Source: Burkholderiaceae bacterium 26 (GTDB lineage: Bacteria > Pseudomonadota > Gammaproteobacteria > Burkholderiales > Burkholderiaceae). From it: DNA of 64,000 nucleotides. Within the stretch, counting starts at the first letter, position 1. The number at the start of each line of letters is the position of its first letter. The stretch lies in contig JYOB01000016.1 of NCBI GenBank assembly GCA_000955795.1, positions 583,908-647,907 of the forward strand. The letters are read 5' to 3'. Under the pieces are notes generated by a model, which saw nothing but the letters and a program-made list of their open reading frames with translations, made no database searches and was not told the DNA's origin. This document shows positions 26,603 through 35,522 of this stretch, one piece after another. The translations under genes and the position numbers were made by a program.

Positions 26603-27445
26603 ATGTCTGTAGATTCCGACGACGACGCGCATCAGCGCAGCGCCATGCACCGCACCTTCCAGATCCTGCGCACCATGGCGGAGCAGCAGCACCAAGGTGT
26701 GCGCGTCACCTACCTGGCAAAGACCCTGGGAATGACGCCCGCCACCACGCACCGCCTGCTGCAGGGGCTCACGCAAGAAGGCATGGTCGAGCAGGATCAG
26801 CAGAACAAGCTGTACCGGCTGAGCCTGGACCTGTTCTGCCTGGCGGCCCAGGCCGGCGCGGTAAACGACTTGCGCTCGGTCGCGCGGCCAGCCTTGCTGC
26901 GGCTGAACGCCAGCCTGGGCGACACGGTCCTGCTGCTGGTGCGCTCGGGCTTTGATGCTGTGTGCCTGGATCGCGTGGAAGGCCAATATCCGATCCGCAC
27001 CTTCACGGGTGATGTGGGCGGCCGGATTGAACTCGGTGTGGGCCAGGGCGCGCTGGTGATCCTGGCGCACCTGCCCGATGCCGAGCAGGAGGAGGTGCTG
27101 CGCTACAACCTGCCTCGCATCCGGCACTACAGCGTGTACGACGAGGTCTATCTGCGCTCCGAGGTCAGGAAGGCGCGCGAACTCGGCTACAGCGCCAAGA
27201 CGGACGGGCTGCTCGAAGGCATGGCCGGCATTGCCGTACCGGTGTTCGATCGCAACGGCAACGTCGTGGCCGCACTCTCTGTGGGGACGCTTGCCAACCG
27301 CCTGAGCGCCGAGCGCCTGCCCATCGTCTACGACATGCTGCTGCGCGAGGCCAATCGGCTCACCACGCAGATCAATCCGTTCGATCCGACGCTGCGCCGC
27401 CCCATGCAATCAATGGCCGTGAGCGATACCTATCGCGCCATCTGA
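26603..27445 (+). CDS. IclR-family transcriptional regulator
   Basis: A 280-residue regulator. The N-terminal winged helix (about residues 14-75, with RVTYLAKTLGMTPATTHRLLQGL) is followed by the IclR effector domain (about 90-265, including ARELGYSAKTDGLLEGMAGIAVPVFDRNGNVVAALSVG). It is divergent from the importer/dehydrogenase operon and convergent with the D-2-hydroxyglutarate dehydrogenase gene, 13 bases away. It most likely senses an intermediate of the pathway; which one is unknown. Confidence 0.92.
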   Translation: MSVDSDDDAHQRSAMHRTFQILRTMAEQQHQGVRVTYLAKTLGMTPATTHRLLQGLTQEGMVEQDQQNKLYRLSLDLFCLAAQAGAVNDLRSVARPALLRLNASLGDTVLLLVRSGFDAVCLDRVEGQYPIRTFTGDVGGRIELGVGQGALVILAHLPDAEQEEVLRYNLPRIRHYSVYDEVYLRSEVRKARELGYSAKTDGLLEGMAGIAVPVFDRNGNVVAALSVGTLANRLSAERLPIVYDMLLREANRLTTQINPFDPTLRRPMQSMAVSDTYRAI

Positions 27446-27458
27446 TCTGACCGGGCGA

Positions 27459-28874
27459 TCATGCGAGCACGCGCCCCGGGTTCAGCAGACGTTGCGGGTC
27501 GAGCGCTTGCTTGATGGTCTGCATCAATTGCAGCGCCACCGGCGCCTTGTAGTGCGGAAGGTGATCGCGCTTGAGCGAGCCGATACCATGCTCGGCTGAG
27601 ATCGAACCGCCAAATCGGTGGACGGACTGGTACACCGCATCGCCAATCGCAGCCTCATGCGCGGCAACGAACGCCGCAGCGTCTGTCCCCTCAGGAGGCT
27701 GCACGTTGTAATGCAGGTTCCCATCGCCCAGGTGCCCGAAGTTGATGAGCCGCAGGCCCGGCGCCAGGGCCTGCAGATGCGCATCGGTCTGCGCTACAAA
27801 GTCGGGGATGCGCGAGATCGGCACCGAGACATCGTGTTTGATGTTGGGCCCTTCGGCCGCCTGGGCCAGCGTGATGCTCTCGCGGATGTGCCAGAGATCG
27901 TGCGCCTGCCGGATGTTCTCGGCGATGATCGCGTCGGTCACGATGCCGTCTTCCATCGCGGTTTCCAGCAGGTGTTCAAACTGCGCCCGGGCGTGCGCCT
28001 CCGATTCGCTGTCGGAGGCTTCCAGCAAGACGCACCACATCGTTTCGCGCCACATCGGCACGCGCAGATGCGGATAGTGCGTGTCGACCAGCTTTAGCCC
28101 TTCCTGGCTCATGACCTCAAAGCCCGTGAGCGCGGCAGACAGATGCCGGTGCGACAAGGCCAGCAACGCTGTGGCGGCTTGCAGCGAAGGCACGGCTGCC
28201 CACGCCGTCAATTGCGCAGCCGGTTGCGGATACAGGCGCACCGTGGCCGCCGTGATGATGCCCAGCGTGCCCTCGCTGCCGATGAACAGATTGCGCAGGT
28301 CATAGCCGGTGTTGTCCTTGCGCAGGCCTTGCAGGCTCTCCCAGATTTGCCCGTCGGCCAGCACGACTTCCAGCCCCAGGCACAGCTCGCGCGCATTGCC
28401 ATGGCGCAGCACTTGCGTGCCGCCTGCGTTGGTTGCCAGGTTGCCGCCGATTGTGCAACTGCCTTCCGCGCCCAGGCTCAACGGGAACAGCATGCCGGCC
28501 TCGCTTGCCACGTCCTGCAGCGACTGGAGCACGCAACCGGCGTCCACCGTCATCGTCATGTTGGCGGCGTCGATGGCGCGCACGGCCTGCATGCGGCGCA
28601 GGCTTAGGATGACCTGCTCGCCGCTGGCATCGGGCACCGAGCCTTCCACCAGGCCCGTATTGCCACCCTGCGGCACGAGCGACACACCGGCTTGTGCGCA
28701 CGCGCGCACGACCGCGGCCACTTCGGCCGTGCAGCCGGGCCGCACCACGCACAGCGCCTTGCCGCGCACGCGTTGGCGCCAGTCGGATTCGTATTCGGCG
28801 CAGTCGTCGTCGGTTAAAACATTGGCGGCCCCCACGATGTCGCGCAAGGCCGGAATCAGGTTGTCGGGTGTCAT
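27459..28874 (-). CDS. FAD-binding D-2-hydroxyglutarate dehydrogenase-like (GlcD/D2HGDH family)
   Basis: A 471-residue flavoprotein of the FAD-linked oxidase C family. The PCMH-type FAD domain (about residues 35-215) has VPQGGNTGLVEGSVPD and SLGAEGSCTIGGNLATNAGGTQVLRHG; the C-terminal substrate domain has INFGHLGDGNLHYNV (about 383-397, metal-binding His) and the terminal HGIGSLKR...LNPGRVL. This fits D-2-hydroxyglutarate or D-lactate dehydrogenases. Being the last gene after the HglS and aminotransferase genes, whose product is D-2-hydroxyglutarate, points to the former, giving 2-oxoglutarate. The start at 28874 gives the normal family length; the longer frame upstream is a shadow over the aminotransferase gene. 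Confidence 0.85.
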   Translation of the reverse strand: MTPDNLIPALRDIVGAANVLTDDDCAEYESDWRQRVRGKALCVVRPGCTAEVAAVVRACAQAGVSLVPQGGNTGLVEGSVPDASGEQVILSLRRMQAVRAIDAANMTMTVDAGCVLQSLQDVASEAGMLFPLSLGAEGSCTIGGNLATNAGGTQVLRHGNARELCLGLEVVLADGQIWESLQGLRKDNTGYDLRNLFIGSEGTLGIITAATVRLYPQPAAQLTAWAAVPSLQAATALLALSHRHLSAALTGFEVMSQEGLKLVDTHYPHLRVPMWRETMWCVLLEASDSESEAHARAQFEHLLETAMEDGIVTDAIIAENIRQAHDLWHIRESITLAQAAEGPNIKHDVSVPISRIPDFVAQTDAHLQALAPGLRLINFGHLGDGNLHYNVQPPEGTDAAAFVAAHEAAIGDAVYQSVHRFGGSISAEHGIGSLKRDHLPHYKAPVALQLMQTIKQALDPQRLLNPGRVLA

Positions 28875-28911
28875 GGCTATGCGATGAAGGTTGTCTCTAT
28901 TTGAGGAGGTG

Positions 28912-30162
28912 TCACCGCATGGCCAGCGCCACGGCTGCGGCCAGCCGCTGCACGGCCTGCTCGATCTGCGGCACCTCGGGCGCGGCGAACGACAGACGCA
29001 TCGTGTTGAGTTGCGCGTTGTCCGGGTAGAACGCCTTGCCCGGCACGTAGAGCACGTGCTGCGACACGGCGGCATCAAAGAGCGCTTGCGGGTCGATCGA
29101 CTGCGCGAACGTCGCCCAGACAAACATGCCGCCTGCCGGCGCCGCGCACTGCACACGGCCATCCAGCTGCGTGGCGATGCCTTGCACCAGCGCTTGCATG
29201 CGCCGTTGATACTCGATGCGCGCGCGCTGCACCGTGGCCGGATAGCGGCGGCTTTCGAGATAGCGCGCCGCCACCATCTGCGCCAGCGGCGACGTGCACA
29301 GATCCACCGTCTGTTTGGCGATGGCGCACCGTCGCAGCAGGCTGCTGTCGGCCAGCATCCAGCCGATCCGCAGCGCGGGAGCGACGGTCTTGGACAGGCT
29401 GGAGAGATACACCACCGGGTTCGTGCCGCCTCCGGCCAACCGGTCGCCCTCTGCCCGCAGCGTCGGGGGCATGGCAACGGCGTGGCCCTCCGGCGCATCA
29501 AAGCGCAGCTCGCCGTAGGGATCGTCTTCCACCACCCAGAAGCCATGGGTGCAGGCCAACTGCACGAGGGCTTCGCGCCGTTGTGCAGACAGCAGCGTGC
29601 CGCGCGGGTTGGAAAAATTCGGCACGGTGTAGAGCAGCTTGGGGCGCTGCGTGGCGGGCAACTGGTGCAGCAGGTCGGCCAGCGCATCGGTTTGCAGGCC
29701 GTGTTCGTCCATCGGCACGGGCACGATGCGGGCTTGCTCCAGGCGCAAGGCTTGCAGCGTGGCGGGGTAGGCGGGCACTTCCACCAGCACCGTATCGCCG
29801 GGTTCGATCAACGCCCGCACCAGCAGGTCAAACGCTTGCTGCGAGCCTGTGGTCACCATCGTCTGCTCGGCGCTGGCCTGGACGCCCCGTGCGCCCATCA
29901 GCGCTGCGAGCGCCGTGCGAAGGACGGGCAGTCCTTCCGTGGCGCCGTACTGCAAGGCTTGCGCGTCGCTCGCCATGGCATGGGCGGCGGCGTGCGCCAG
30001 CCCTTCGGCATCGAACAGACTCGGCGACGGATACCCGCCCGCCAGCGAGATCATCCCCGGCTGGCTGAGGTACGGAAACAGTTCGCGGATGGGCGAGCCG
30101 GCGGGGTTTGCAAACGGGGCCGCAAAGCCCGGCATGGCGGCTGGTGTGTGCAGGCCGGTCAT
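28912..30162 (-). CDS. PLP-dependent aminotransferase, 2-aminoadipate aminotransferase-like (LysN type)
   Basis: A 416-residue fold-type I aminotransferase. ISLAGGYPSPSLFD starts the domain (about residues 37-50), VTTGSQQAFDLLVRALIEPGD is near 103, the VVEDDPYGELRF Asp contacts the pyridine nitrogen, and the PLP lysine is in YLSSLSKTVAPALRIGW (about 252-268). It lacks the GntR HTH of MocR proteins, so it is an enzyme, not a regulator. LysN-type enzymes convert 2-aminoadipate and 2-oxoglutarate to 2-oxoadipate and glutamate. It overlaps the HglS gene by four bases (ATGA). Confidence 0.88.
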   Translation of the reverse strand: MTGLHTPAAMPGFAAPFANPAGSPIRELFPYLSQPGMISLAGGYPSPSLFDAEGLAHAAAHAMASDAQALQYGATEGLPVLRTALAALMGARGVQASAEQTMVTTGSQQAFDLLVRALIEPGDTVLVEVPAYPATLQALRLEQARIVPVPMDEHGLQTDALADLLHQLPATQRPKLLYTVPNFSNPRGTLLSAQRREALVQLACTHGFWVVEDDPYGELRFDAPEGHAVAMPPTLRAEGDRLAGGGTNPVVYLSSLSKTVAPALRIGWMLADSSLLRRCAIAKQTVDLCTSPLAQMVAARYLESRRYPATVQRARIEYQRRMQALVQGIATQLDGRVQCAAPAGGMFVWATFAQSIDPQALFDAAVSQHVLYVPGKAFYPDNAQLNTMRLSFAAPEVPQIEQAVQRLAAAVALAMR

Positions 30163-31568
30163 GCGGCGTCCACGATGGGCGTGCCGCGCAGCACGGCGCG
30201 GACCTGATCGAGCGAGCGCTGCTGTGCCGCTTCGTACAACGCGATTTCGTCGTGCACGGGTGCACCCAACGCAGCCTCAAACGCTTGCTGTGCGGCGTGG
30301 GCTTGATACTGCTTCTGCTCCTCGCCGCCCAGGTTGGACTGGAAGATGCCCGCCGCGCTCACCGGCAAGAAATCTTCATACGTGATGGGATCGGCTTGCA
30401 CCCAGCCGTTGGCCAGAAGTTCATCCAATGACGCATCGGCCGCCGCTGCGCTGTCGGCGTGTGCCTGGCCCGATGGCGTGAGGGTGTAGCGATAGAACGC
30501 CAGCCCTTGCGCACGCAGTGCCTCATGGGTATCCGGAAAGGCGCGGAACGCCTGGGCCAGCCGACTTTCGTAGTTGGGTGCCGCACTGCCGGCATTGCCC
30601 ATGCTGCGCACCTCGGCCAGCAGTTGGTCGTATAGCGTGCGGCCCTTGCGCGTCAGGGCCACGCCGCGCTGCTCGATTTCGCCAAAGCGCGCCGTGTGGG
30701 CGCCGGCATCGTCGGTAAAGCGCACCGCTTCTTGCAGTGCCTTGAAGCTGGTCTGGCGCAGCAGGATGGGGCAGTTGCGGCGCGGCGGGCCTTCCACCAC
30801 GTCCTTGGCGTCCATGCCACGTGTTGGCATGGCGGCCTGCGCGGCGTCGATGTCGAGCGTGCGCGGCGTCAGGTGGTTGATGTGGGGGCCGCGGAAGCAC
30901 ACCACGTCGGCCACCAGGCGGTGGGCGGCTTGCAGCGCCCGATATGTTTCAGCGTCGACCGTGGCGGTGCTGTGCCAGCGGAAGGTCTCCAGCGCTTCGC
31001 GCACAAAGGCGTCGGCATCTGCGCTGGCCAGGCCGCCGTCGGCTTCGCATTGGGCAATCAATTCCAGCACGCGCGCCGTAAAGATCTGGCGGCACGCCAG
31101 GATGGCAGCGGCCTTGTCACGCAGTGCGGCGTCAGCAATCAGCTCAAGCCGCAGCAGCGACGTGAACGCGCGAAACGGGTTGGCCAGCAACGCGGCATCG
31201 CCCACCGGGCGGAACGCCGTCGAATGCACGGGCACGCCAGCCACCGACAGATCGTAGTAACCCACCGGTTCCATGCCCATGACGGCAAACAGCCGGCGCA
31301 GCGTGGCCAGCTCGGCGGCCGTGCCGACGCGGATGGCGCCGTGGCGCTCGACGTCCAGCCGCTCCAGTTCGCCCGACTGCGCCATCTGCGCGCGCAGCGC
31401 GGGCTGGGCGTCCAGCGTGCGAGCGTTGATGTCGGCCACCAGCTCGACCAGAGTGCCGTATTGGGGCACTTCTTCGCGGTACATGGCGGACATGGCGCGC
31501 GAAAAGCGAGAGCGGATTTCGTTGGCGTGGATGAAGTTCGATGCCGAGGGTTGATGCGCGGTGCTCAT
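30159..31568 (-). CDS. hglS: 2-oxoadipate dioxygenase/decarboxylase, DUF1338 family
   Basis: A 469-residue DUF1338 (YdcJ/HglS) protein. The family is a vicinal-oxygen-chelate-type Fe(II) enzyme that turns 2-oxoadipate, with oxygen, into D-2-hydroxyglutarate and CO2, as shown for the Pseudomonas putida protein. The expected metal and substrate residues are visible: His and Arg in VHSTAFRPVG (about residues 111-120), the His-rich GPHINHLTPRTLDID near 246-260, and the Glu in YEDFLPVSAAGIFQSNL near 401. It is the first gene of the three-gene operon and is divergent from a LysR gene across a 131-base region with a perfect dyad. Confidence 0.9.
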   Translation of the reverse strand: MSTAHQPSASNFIHANEIRSRFSRAMSAMYREEVPQYGTLVELVADINARTLDAQPALRAQMAQSGELERLDVERHGAIRVGTAAELATLRRLFAVMGMEPVGYYDLSVAGVPVHSTAFRPVGDAALLANPFRAFTSLLRLELIADAALRDKAAAILACRQIFTARVLELIAQCEADGGLASADADAFVREALETFRWHSTATVDAETYRALQAAHRLVADVVCFRGPHINHLTPRTLDIDAAQAAMPTRGMDAKDVVEGPPRRNCPILLRQTSFKALQEAVRFTDDAGAHTARFGEIEQRGVALTRKGRTLYDQLLAEVRSMGNAGSAAPNYESRLAQAFRAFPDTHEALRAQGLAFYRYTLTPSGQAHADSAAAADASLDELLANGWVQADPITYEDFLPVSAAGIFQSNLGGEEQKQYQAHAAQQAFEAALGAPVHDEIALYEAAQQRSLDQVRAVLRGTPIVDAA

Positions 31569-31646
31569 GACTGAATGGGGTTTGGCAGGGACGAGGCCAT
31601 GCTAGGTTGGCCAAGGAACGCCGGTCAAACGATAATCCGGCCTTAG

Positions 31647-31667
31647 GTCATTCCAAACTAGAATGAC
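31647..31667. promoter_or_regulatory. LysR-type operator between hglS and the divergent LysR gene
   Basis: GTCATTC (31647-31653) and GAATGAC (31661-31667) form a perfect 7-bp dyad with a 7-base spacer; the inner ATTC-N7-GAAT fits the T-N11-A form of LTTR boxes. It lies 33 bases before the LysR start at 31700 and 79 bases from the hglS start. Confidence 0.65.
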
Positions 31668-31699
31668 TAAGCCACTTCCGCACCGTACACTTCCCGCCC

Positions 31700-32620
31700 A
31701 TGTTCCTGTCCCGCCGCTTTCTACCGCCGATGTCCCTGCTCTGCGCGTTCGAGGCTGCTGCGCGCCACCAGAGCTTCACGGCCGCCGCCGCTGAACTGCA
31801 TCTGACGCAAAGTGCCGTCAGCCGCCAGATCCGCGCGCTGGAAGATCGCCTGGGCGCTGAGCTGTTCCTGCGTGAACGCCAGACCGTGCGCCTGAGCGCG
31901 GCGGGTCAGGCGTATGCGGAGGAAATTCGCGGTGCGTTGATGCGTATCTCCAGCGCCACGGTCGGGTTTCGAGCCAATCCGCAGGGCGGCAGCTTGAATC
32001 TGGCCATCCTGCCGACCTTCGGCACCCGCTGGCTGGCACCGCGCCTGCCGGCGTTTTTCGACGAGCACCCCGGTATCACCATCAATCTGACGACGCGGCT
32101 GTCGCAGTTCGACTTTCAACTGGAAGCGGTGGACGCGGCCATCCATTTCGGTACGCCGCATTGGCCGGGAGCGGAACTGGCCTTGCTGATGAACGAAACC
32201 GTCGTGCCTGCTTGCAGCCCGGCGCTGCTGGCCCGCTACGATTTTGCGCAGCCGCGCGATCTGCTGCGTGCGCCGCTGTTGCACCTGGCCTCCCGCCCCG
32301 ATGCTTGGCCGCGTTGGCTGGCCAGCCATCAGGTGACGGGGGCAGAACCCCAGGGCATGCTGTTCGACCAATTTGCCACGGCCGCGCAAGCTGCCGTTGC
32401 GGGCCTGGGCGTGGCGTTACTGCCGCGTTTTCTGATCACTCACGAGCTGCAGCAGGGCGACCTGGTGCAGGCGTTGCCGCATGTGCCCGAGATGGAGAGC
32501 GCGGAGCGTTACTACCTCGCCTGGCCCATGAGTCGCGCTGACTACCCGCCGCTGCAAGCGCTGCGGACATGGCTGGTGAAAGCGGCGCAGGATTTCATGA
32601 TCACGCAGCCTGCAAGGTAA
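31700..32620 (+). CDS. LysR-family transcriptional regulator (GcvA-like)
   Basis: A 306-residue LTTR. The HTH is in residues 8-65 (FEAAARHQSFTAAAAELHLTQSAVSRQIRALE); the effector domain includes LAILPTFGTRWLAPRLPAF and AIHFGTPHWPG, typical of the GcvA/AmpR branch. It is divergent from the hglS operon with a shared LTTR-type operator, so it is the probable activator of the 2-oxoadipate branch. The island therefore has two regulators, one per operon. Confidence 0.92.
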   Translation: MFLSRRFLPPMSLLCAFEAAARHQSFTAAAAELHLTQSAVSRQIRALEDRLGAELFLRERQTVRLSAAGQAYAEEIRGALMRISSATVGFRANPQGGSLNLAILPTFGTRWLAPRLPAFFDEHPGITINLTTRLSQFDFQLEAVDAAIHFGTPHWPGAELALLMNETVVPACSPALLARYDFAQPRDLLRAPLLHLASRPDAWPRWLASHQVTGAEPQGMLFDQFATAAQAAVAGLGVALLPRFLITHELQQGDLVQALPHVPEMESAERYYLAWPMSRADYPPLQALRTWLVKAAQDFMITQPAR

Positions 32621-32809
32621 GGCGCCGCGCTTTCGCAAGTGCACAGAGCAAGCAGAACGCGCGCGTTCGGCACCAAACCAACGGTGGCGAAGCAGTGCAT
32701 GACTCGCCCATCGGGGTTCTGTAAAGTTCGCAGATCGAATTTGTCGGATCGGGCCAGCGGTGCTCAAAACCCGGTCGACGCAAAACAAAGCTGACGTTAT
32801 CTCTCGCCC

Positions 32810-33346
32810 ATGTCCATCCAACACGCATTGCTGACATCCCTGCTGGAAAAGCCCTCGTCGGGCTACGAGCTTGCCCGACGCTTTGACAAGTCGATGGGCT
32901 ATTTCTGGAGCGCCACGCATCAGCAGATCTACCGTGAGCTTGGCCGCATGGCCGAAGCCGGCTGGGTGAGCGTGGAAGAAGAGGAAGACAGCCGCAAGAA
33001 GACGTACACCGTGCTGCCGCCGGGCCAGGCCGAACTCGCCCGCTGGGTGCTGGAGCCGACCGTGTCGTCGGACAACCGTGAGGAAGTGCTGGTGAAGCTG
33101 CGCGCCGAGGCGGTGATCGGCCCCCTCGGTTTTGCCGACGAGATGCAGCGCCTGATCGAGCAGCACCGCACGCGCCTGAACACCTTCCGCGAGATCGAGA
33201 AGCGCGATTTTTCGCGGTCTGATCTCACACGTGCGCAGCAGTTGCAGCACGCGGTGCTTCAGCGCGGCATCGTGTACGAAGAAGGCTGGCTCGCGTGGGC
33301 AGACGATGTGCTGCCGTTGCTGGAGCCAGCCTCAGTCACCGCTTAA
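32810..33346 (+). CDS. PadR-family transcriptional regulator
   Basis: A 178-residue regulator. The winged helix (about residues 1-85: LLTSLLEKPSSGYELARRFDKSMGYFWSATHQQIYRELGRMAEAG) has the PadR pattern, followed by a Vir-like helical dimerisation tail (about 95-170). It converges on a nitronate monooxygenase gene, with only three bases between the two stops. Its targets are unknown; PadR proteins often sense phenolics. Confidence 0.9.
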   Translation: MSIQHALLTSLLEKPSSGYELARRFDKSMGYFWSATHQQIYRELGRMAEAGWVSVEEEEDSRKKTYTVLPPGQAELARWVLEPTVSSDNREEVLVKLRAEAVIGPLGFADEMQRLIEQHRTRLNTFREIEKRDFSRSDLTRAQQLQHAVLQRGIVYEEGWLAWADDVLPLLEPASVTA

Positions 33347-33349
33347 AAC

Positions 33350-34354
33350 TCAAGCCGTCGCTTTGCTACCGGCCGGAGCGCGCAGCGCTTCGATGTTGTT
33401 CAGGCGACGGCGCGCCACCTCGAACTCCTCGGCAAAGCGCTTGACGAGTTCCGCTGCCGGCACCACGCGCTTGACCGCGCCCACGCCCTGGCCGGCACCC
33501 CAGATGTCTTTCCATGCCTTGGCCTTGGCGCCACCGCCCGAGCCGAAGTTCATCTTGCTCGGGTCTGATTCCGGCAGCGCGTCTGGGTCCAGGCCGGCGC
33601 CTTCGATGCTCTTGCGCAGGTAGTTGCCGTGCACGCCGGTGAACAGGTTCGTGTAGACGATATCGCTGGCGGTGCTTTCCACGATCGCTTGCTTGTAGCC
33701 CTCGATCGCGTTGGCTTCTTCGGTGGCGATGAACGCGGATCCGACATAGGCCAGATCAGCGCCGGCCGCCAGCGCCGCCAGGATGGCGTTGCCGTTGGCG
33801 ATTGCGCCCGACAGCAGCAGCGGGCCATCGAACCATTCGCGAATTTCGTGGATCAGCGCAAACGGCGAGGTGGTGCCCGCATGGCCGCCCGCGCCCGCCG
33901 CCACGGCGATCAGGCCATCCGCGCCTTTCTCGATCGCCTTCTTGGCAAATTTATTGTTGATGACATCGTGGAGCACGATGCCGCCGTAGCTGTGCACCGC
34001 CTGGTTCACGTCTTCACGTGCGCCCAGCGAGGTGATGACGATGGGCACCTTGTACTTCACGCACAGCTCCAGGTCGTGCTCCAGGCGGTCGTTCGACTTG
34101 TGCACGATCTGGTTGACTGCAAACGGTGCCGACGGCTTGTCGGGGTGCTGCGCGTCGTATTCGGCCAGCTCCGTGGTGATGCGCTGCAGCCAGGTTTCCA
34201 GCAGCTCGGCCGGCCGCGCATTGAGCGCCGGGAACGAGCCGACCACGCCCGCCTTGCACTGCGCGATCACGAGGTCGGGGTTGGAAATGATGAACAGCGG
34301 CGAGCCCACCACGGGCACGGACAGGCGGTTTTGCAGGATCGGGGGCAGCGACAT
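33350..34354 (-). CDS. Nitronate monooxygenase family protein
   Basis: A 334-residue FMN TIM-barrel protein. The FMN-binding regions are VVGSPLFIISNPDLVIAQCKAGVVG (about residues 15-39), DGLIAVAAGAGGHAGTTSPFALI (about 145-167, catalytic His in GGHAG), and GPLLLSGAIANGNAI. It differs clearly from the enzyme at 13505 and belongs to another subgroup. A SnoaL-like gene lies 51 bases upstream on the same strand and may be in the same transcript. The true substrate is uncertain; many relatives are annotated only by family. Confidence 0.87.
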   Translation of the reverse strand: MSLPPILQNRLSVPVVGSPLFIISNPDLVIAQCKAGVVGSFPALNARPAELLETWLQRITTELAEYDAQHPDKPSAPFAVNQIVHKSNDRLEHDLELCVKYKVPIVITSLGAREDVNQAVHSYGGIVLHDVINNKFAKKAIEKGADGLIAVAAGAGGHAGTTSPFALIHEIREWFDGPLLLSGAIANGNAILAALAAGADLAYVGSAFIATEEANAIEGYKQAIVESTASDIVYTNLFTGVHGNYLRKSIEGAGLDPDALPESDPSKMNFGSGGGAKAKAWKDIWGAGQGVGAVKRVVPAAELVKRFAEEFEVARRRLNNIEALRAPAGSKATA

Positions 34355-34405
34355 GGCAGTCTCCGTTGGTCTTGGTATGGAATTCGGAATTGGGGGGATG
34401 GGTAT

Positions 34406-34849
34406 TCAGGCGCCGGCCTTGAGCAGGCCGATCTTGTCGCCTAGCTTGGCGCCCATGGCCGCGCCGAGTGCCTGCAAGCCAGTGGCCGGGCGGACCATGA
34501 CTTCAAACTCGACGATCTTGCCTTCAGCGTTGAAGCGCACCATGTCGATGCCCTTGAGGGCCTTGCCGCTCACGTTGGCGCTGAATTCGAGCACCACGCT
34601 TAGCCCCTCGTCGGTGGCGAAGCTGCGGTGGTATTTGAAGTCTTCAAAGACGGTGTTGACGGTGCGCAGCACCAGCGTGGTCGCCGTGCGGCCCGGGTAA
34701 GGCGTATGCGCCACGGGTGAGCGGAAGACCACGTCGTCGGCGAACAGCCGGTCGAGATCATCCATGTTGCCGCTGTCGAGCATGGCATGCCAAGCCTCGA
34801 GCGTGGCTTGCGCGGGGGCGTTCAATGTCTGGGGAATCGGCTGCGGCAT
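34406..34849 (-). CDS. SnoaL/NTF2-like domain protein
   Basis: A 147-residue protein of the NTF2-like cone fold: an N-terminal helix (ATLEAWHAMLDSGNMDDLDRLFADDVVFRSP) followed by beta strands with the FKYHRSFATDEGLSVVLEFSANVSGKALKGIDMVRFNAEGKIVEF pattern. Such proteins are small ligand-binding proteins or isomerases. The start at 34849 has a GGAG-type site. Twin dyads lie upstream at 34879-34938, so the gene, perhaps with the monooxygenase behind it, is tightly regulated. Confidence 0.75.
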   Translation of the reverse strand: MPQPIPQTLNAPAQATLEAWHAMLDSGNMDDLDRLFADDVVFRSPVAHTPYPGRTATTLVLRTVNTVFEDFKYHRSFATDEGLSVVLEFSANVSGKALKGIDMVRFNAEGKIVEFEVMVRPATGLQALGAAMGAKLGDKIGLLKAGA

Positions 34850-34878
34850 GCTGGCTCCTGAGCAGAAAGTGCAACGGA

Positions 34879-34938
34879 TTGCATCAACGTGAGATGCAAC
34901 ATAGCACAGCCGTGTTTTTCTATGCAACAAGTTGCATA
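34879..34938 (-). promoter_or_regulatory. Two related dyads (TTGCAT/ATGCAA), operator pair of the SnoaL-like gene
   Basis: Site 1: TTGCATC (34879-34885) and GATGCAA (34893-34899), spacer 7. Site 2: TATGCAAC (34921-34928) and GTTGCATA (34931-34938), spacer 2. Both use the same TGCAT half-site and flank the likely promoter of the gene starting at 34849. The pattern suggests binding of a dimeric repressor at two places; no regulator gene is adjacent and divergent. Confidence 0.65.
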
Positions 34939-34964
34939 GTGTGGCTATTCGACTTCAGACAGGA

Positions 34965-35432
34965 TCAGCCGGCATCGTGGTCTGGGTGCTGGGCACGCAC
35001 CACGATGACGGTGCGGTGCGACAGGCGTGCCGTGCGCTCGGCCACGCTGCCCAGCAGAAGGCGCGCGAGCCCGTGCTTGCCGTGCGAGCCCACCACGATG
35101 GTGTCGGCCTGCCAGCGCTCGGCCTCGTGCTCGAGCGCGTGGCCGATGTCGTCGTCGGTGGAGTCGAGCATCAGCACGCCGGTTTCAGCAGCGGTGCCGT
35201 CAGCGTCGAACAGGCGCTGCAATTCGACCAGCGATGCGCTGGCTGTGCGGTGTGCCTCTTCGCGCAATTTGTCGACGCTGTAGATTTCGCGCGACTCCGG
35301 CATGGCCGGCGATCCGATCGCCCAGACGACCCGGACCCGGCCGTTGAAGGCGCGGGCCAGGGCGGCGGCTTCCTCCACCGCCAGGTGGGCTTCATGAGTG
35401 CCGTCAAAAGCGGCAAGAATGCGTTGATGCAT
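34965..35432 (-). CDS. Universal stress protein (UspA family)
   Basis: A 155-residue single-domain USP. It begins QRILAAFDGTHEAHLAVEEAAALARA, and the ATP-binding motif G-x2-G-x9-G-S is present as VVGSHGKHGLARLLLGSVAERTARLSHRTVIVV (about residues 111-143). It is cytoplasmic and binds ATP. The ATG at 35432 gives the usual N terminus; a further in-frame start 12 codons upstream is less likely. It is between the SnoaL-like gene and a LysR gene and appears to be a single-gene unit. Confidence 0.88.
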   Translation of the reverse strand: MHQRILAAFDGTHEAHLAVEEAAALARAFNGRVRVVWAIGSPAMPESREIYSVDKLREEAHRTASASLVELQRLFDADGTAAETGVLMLDSTDDDIGHALEHEAERWQADTIVVGSHGKHGLARLLLGSVAERTARLSHRTVIVVRAQHPDHDAG

Positions 35433-35522
35433 GGGGCGCTCCGCAGAATCGGAATGTGAATGCCTCACTGTAGCAGCGCAGGTGGGCGATGCTGCACCCG
35501 GATGTGCCCGGGTTGCGCCGCA

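Noticed and set aside
28875-29687. N-terminal extension of the D-2-hydroxyglutarate dehydrogenase into the aminotransferase gene
   Set aside because: The extra part is an antisense-frame shadow of the aminotransferase; the start at 28874 gives the family length.
28912-30162. MocR-type transcription regulator
   Set aside because: The protein starts directly with the aminotransferase domain and has no GntR helix-turn-helix, so it is an enzyme.
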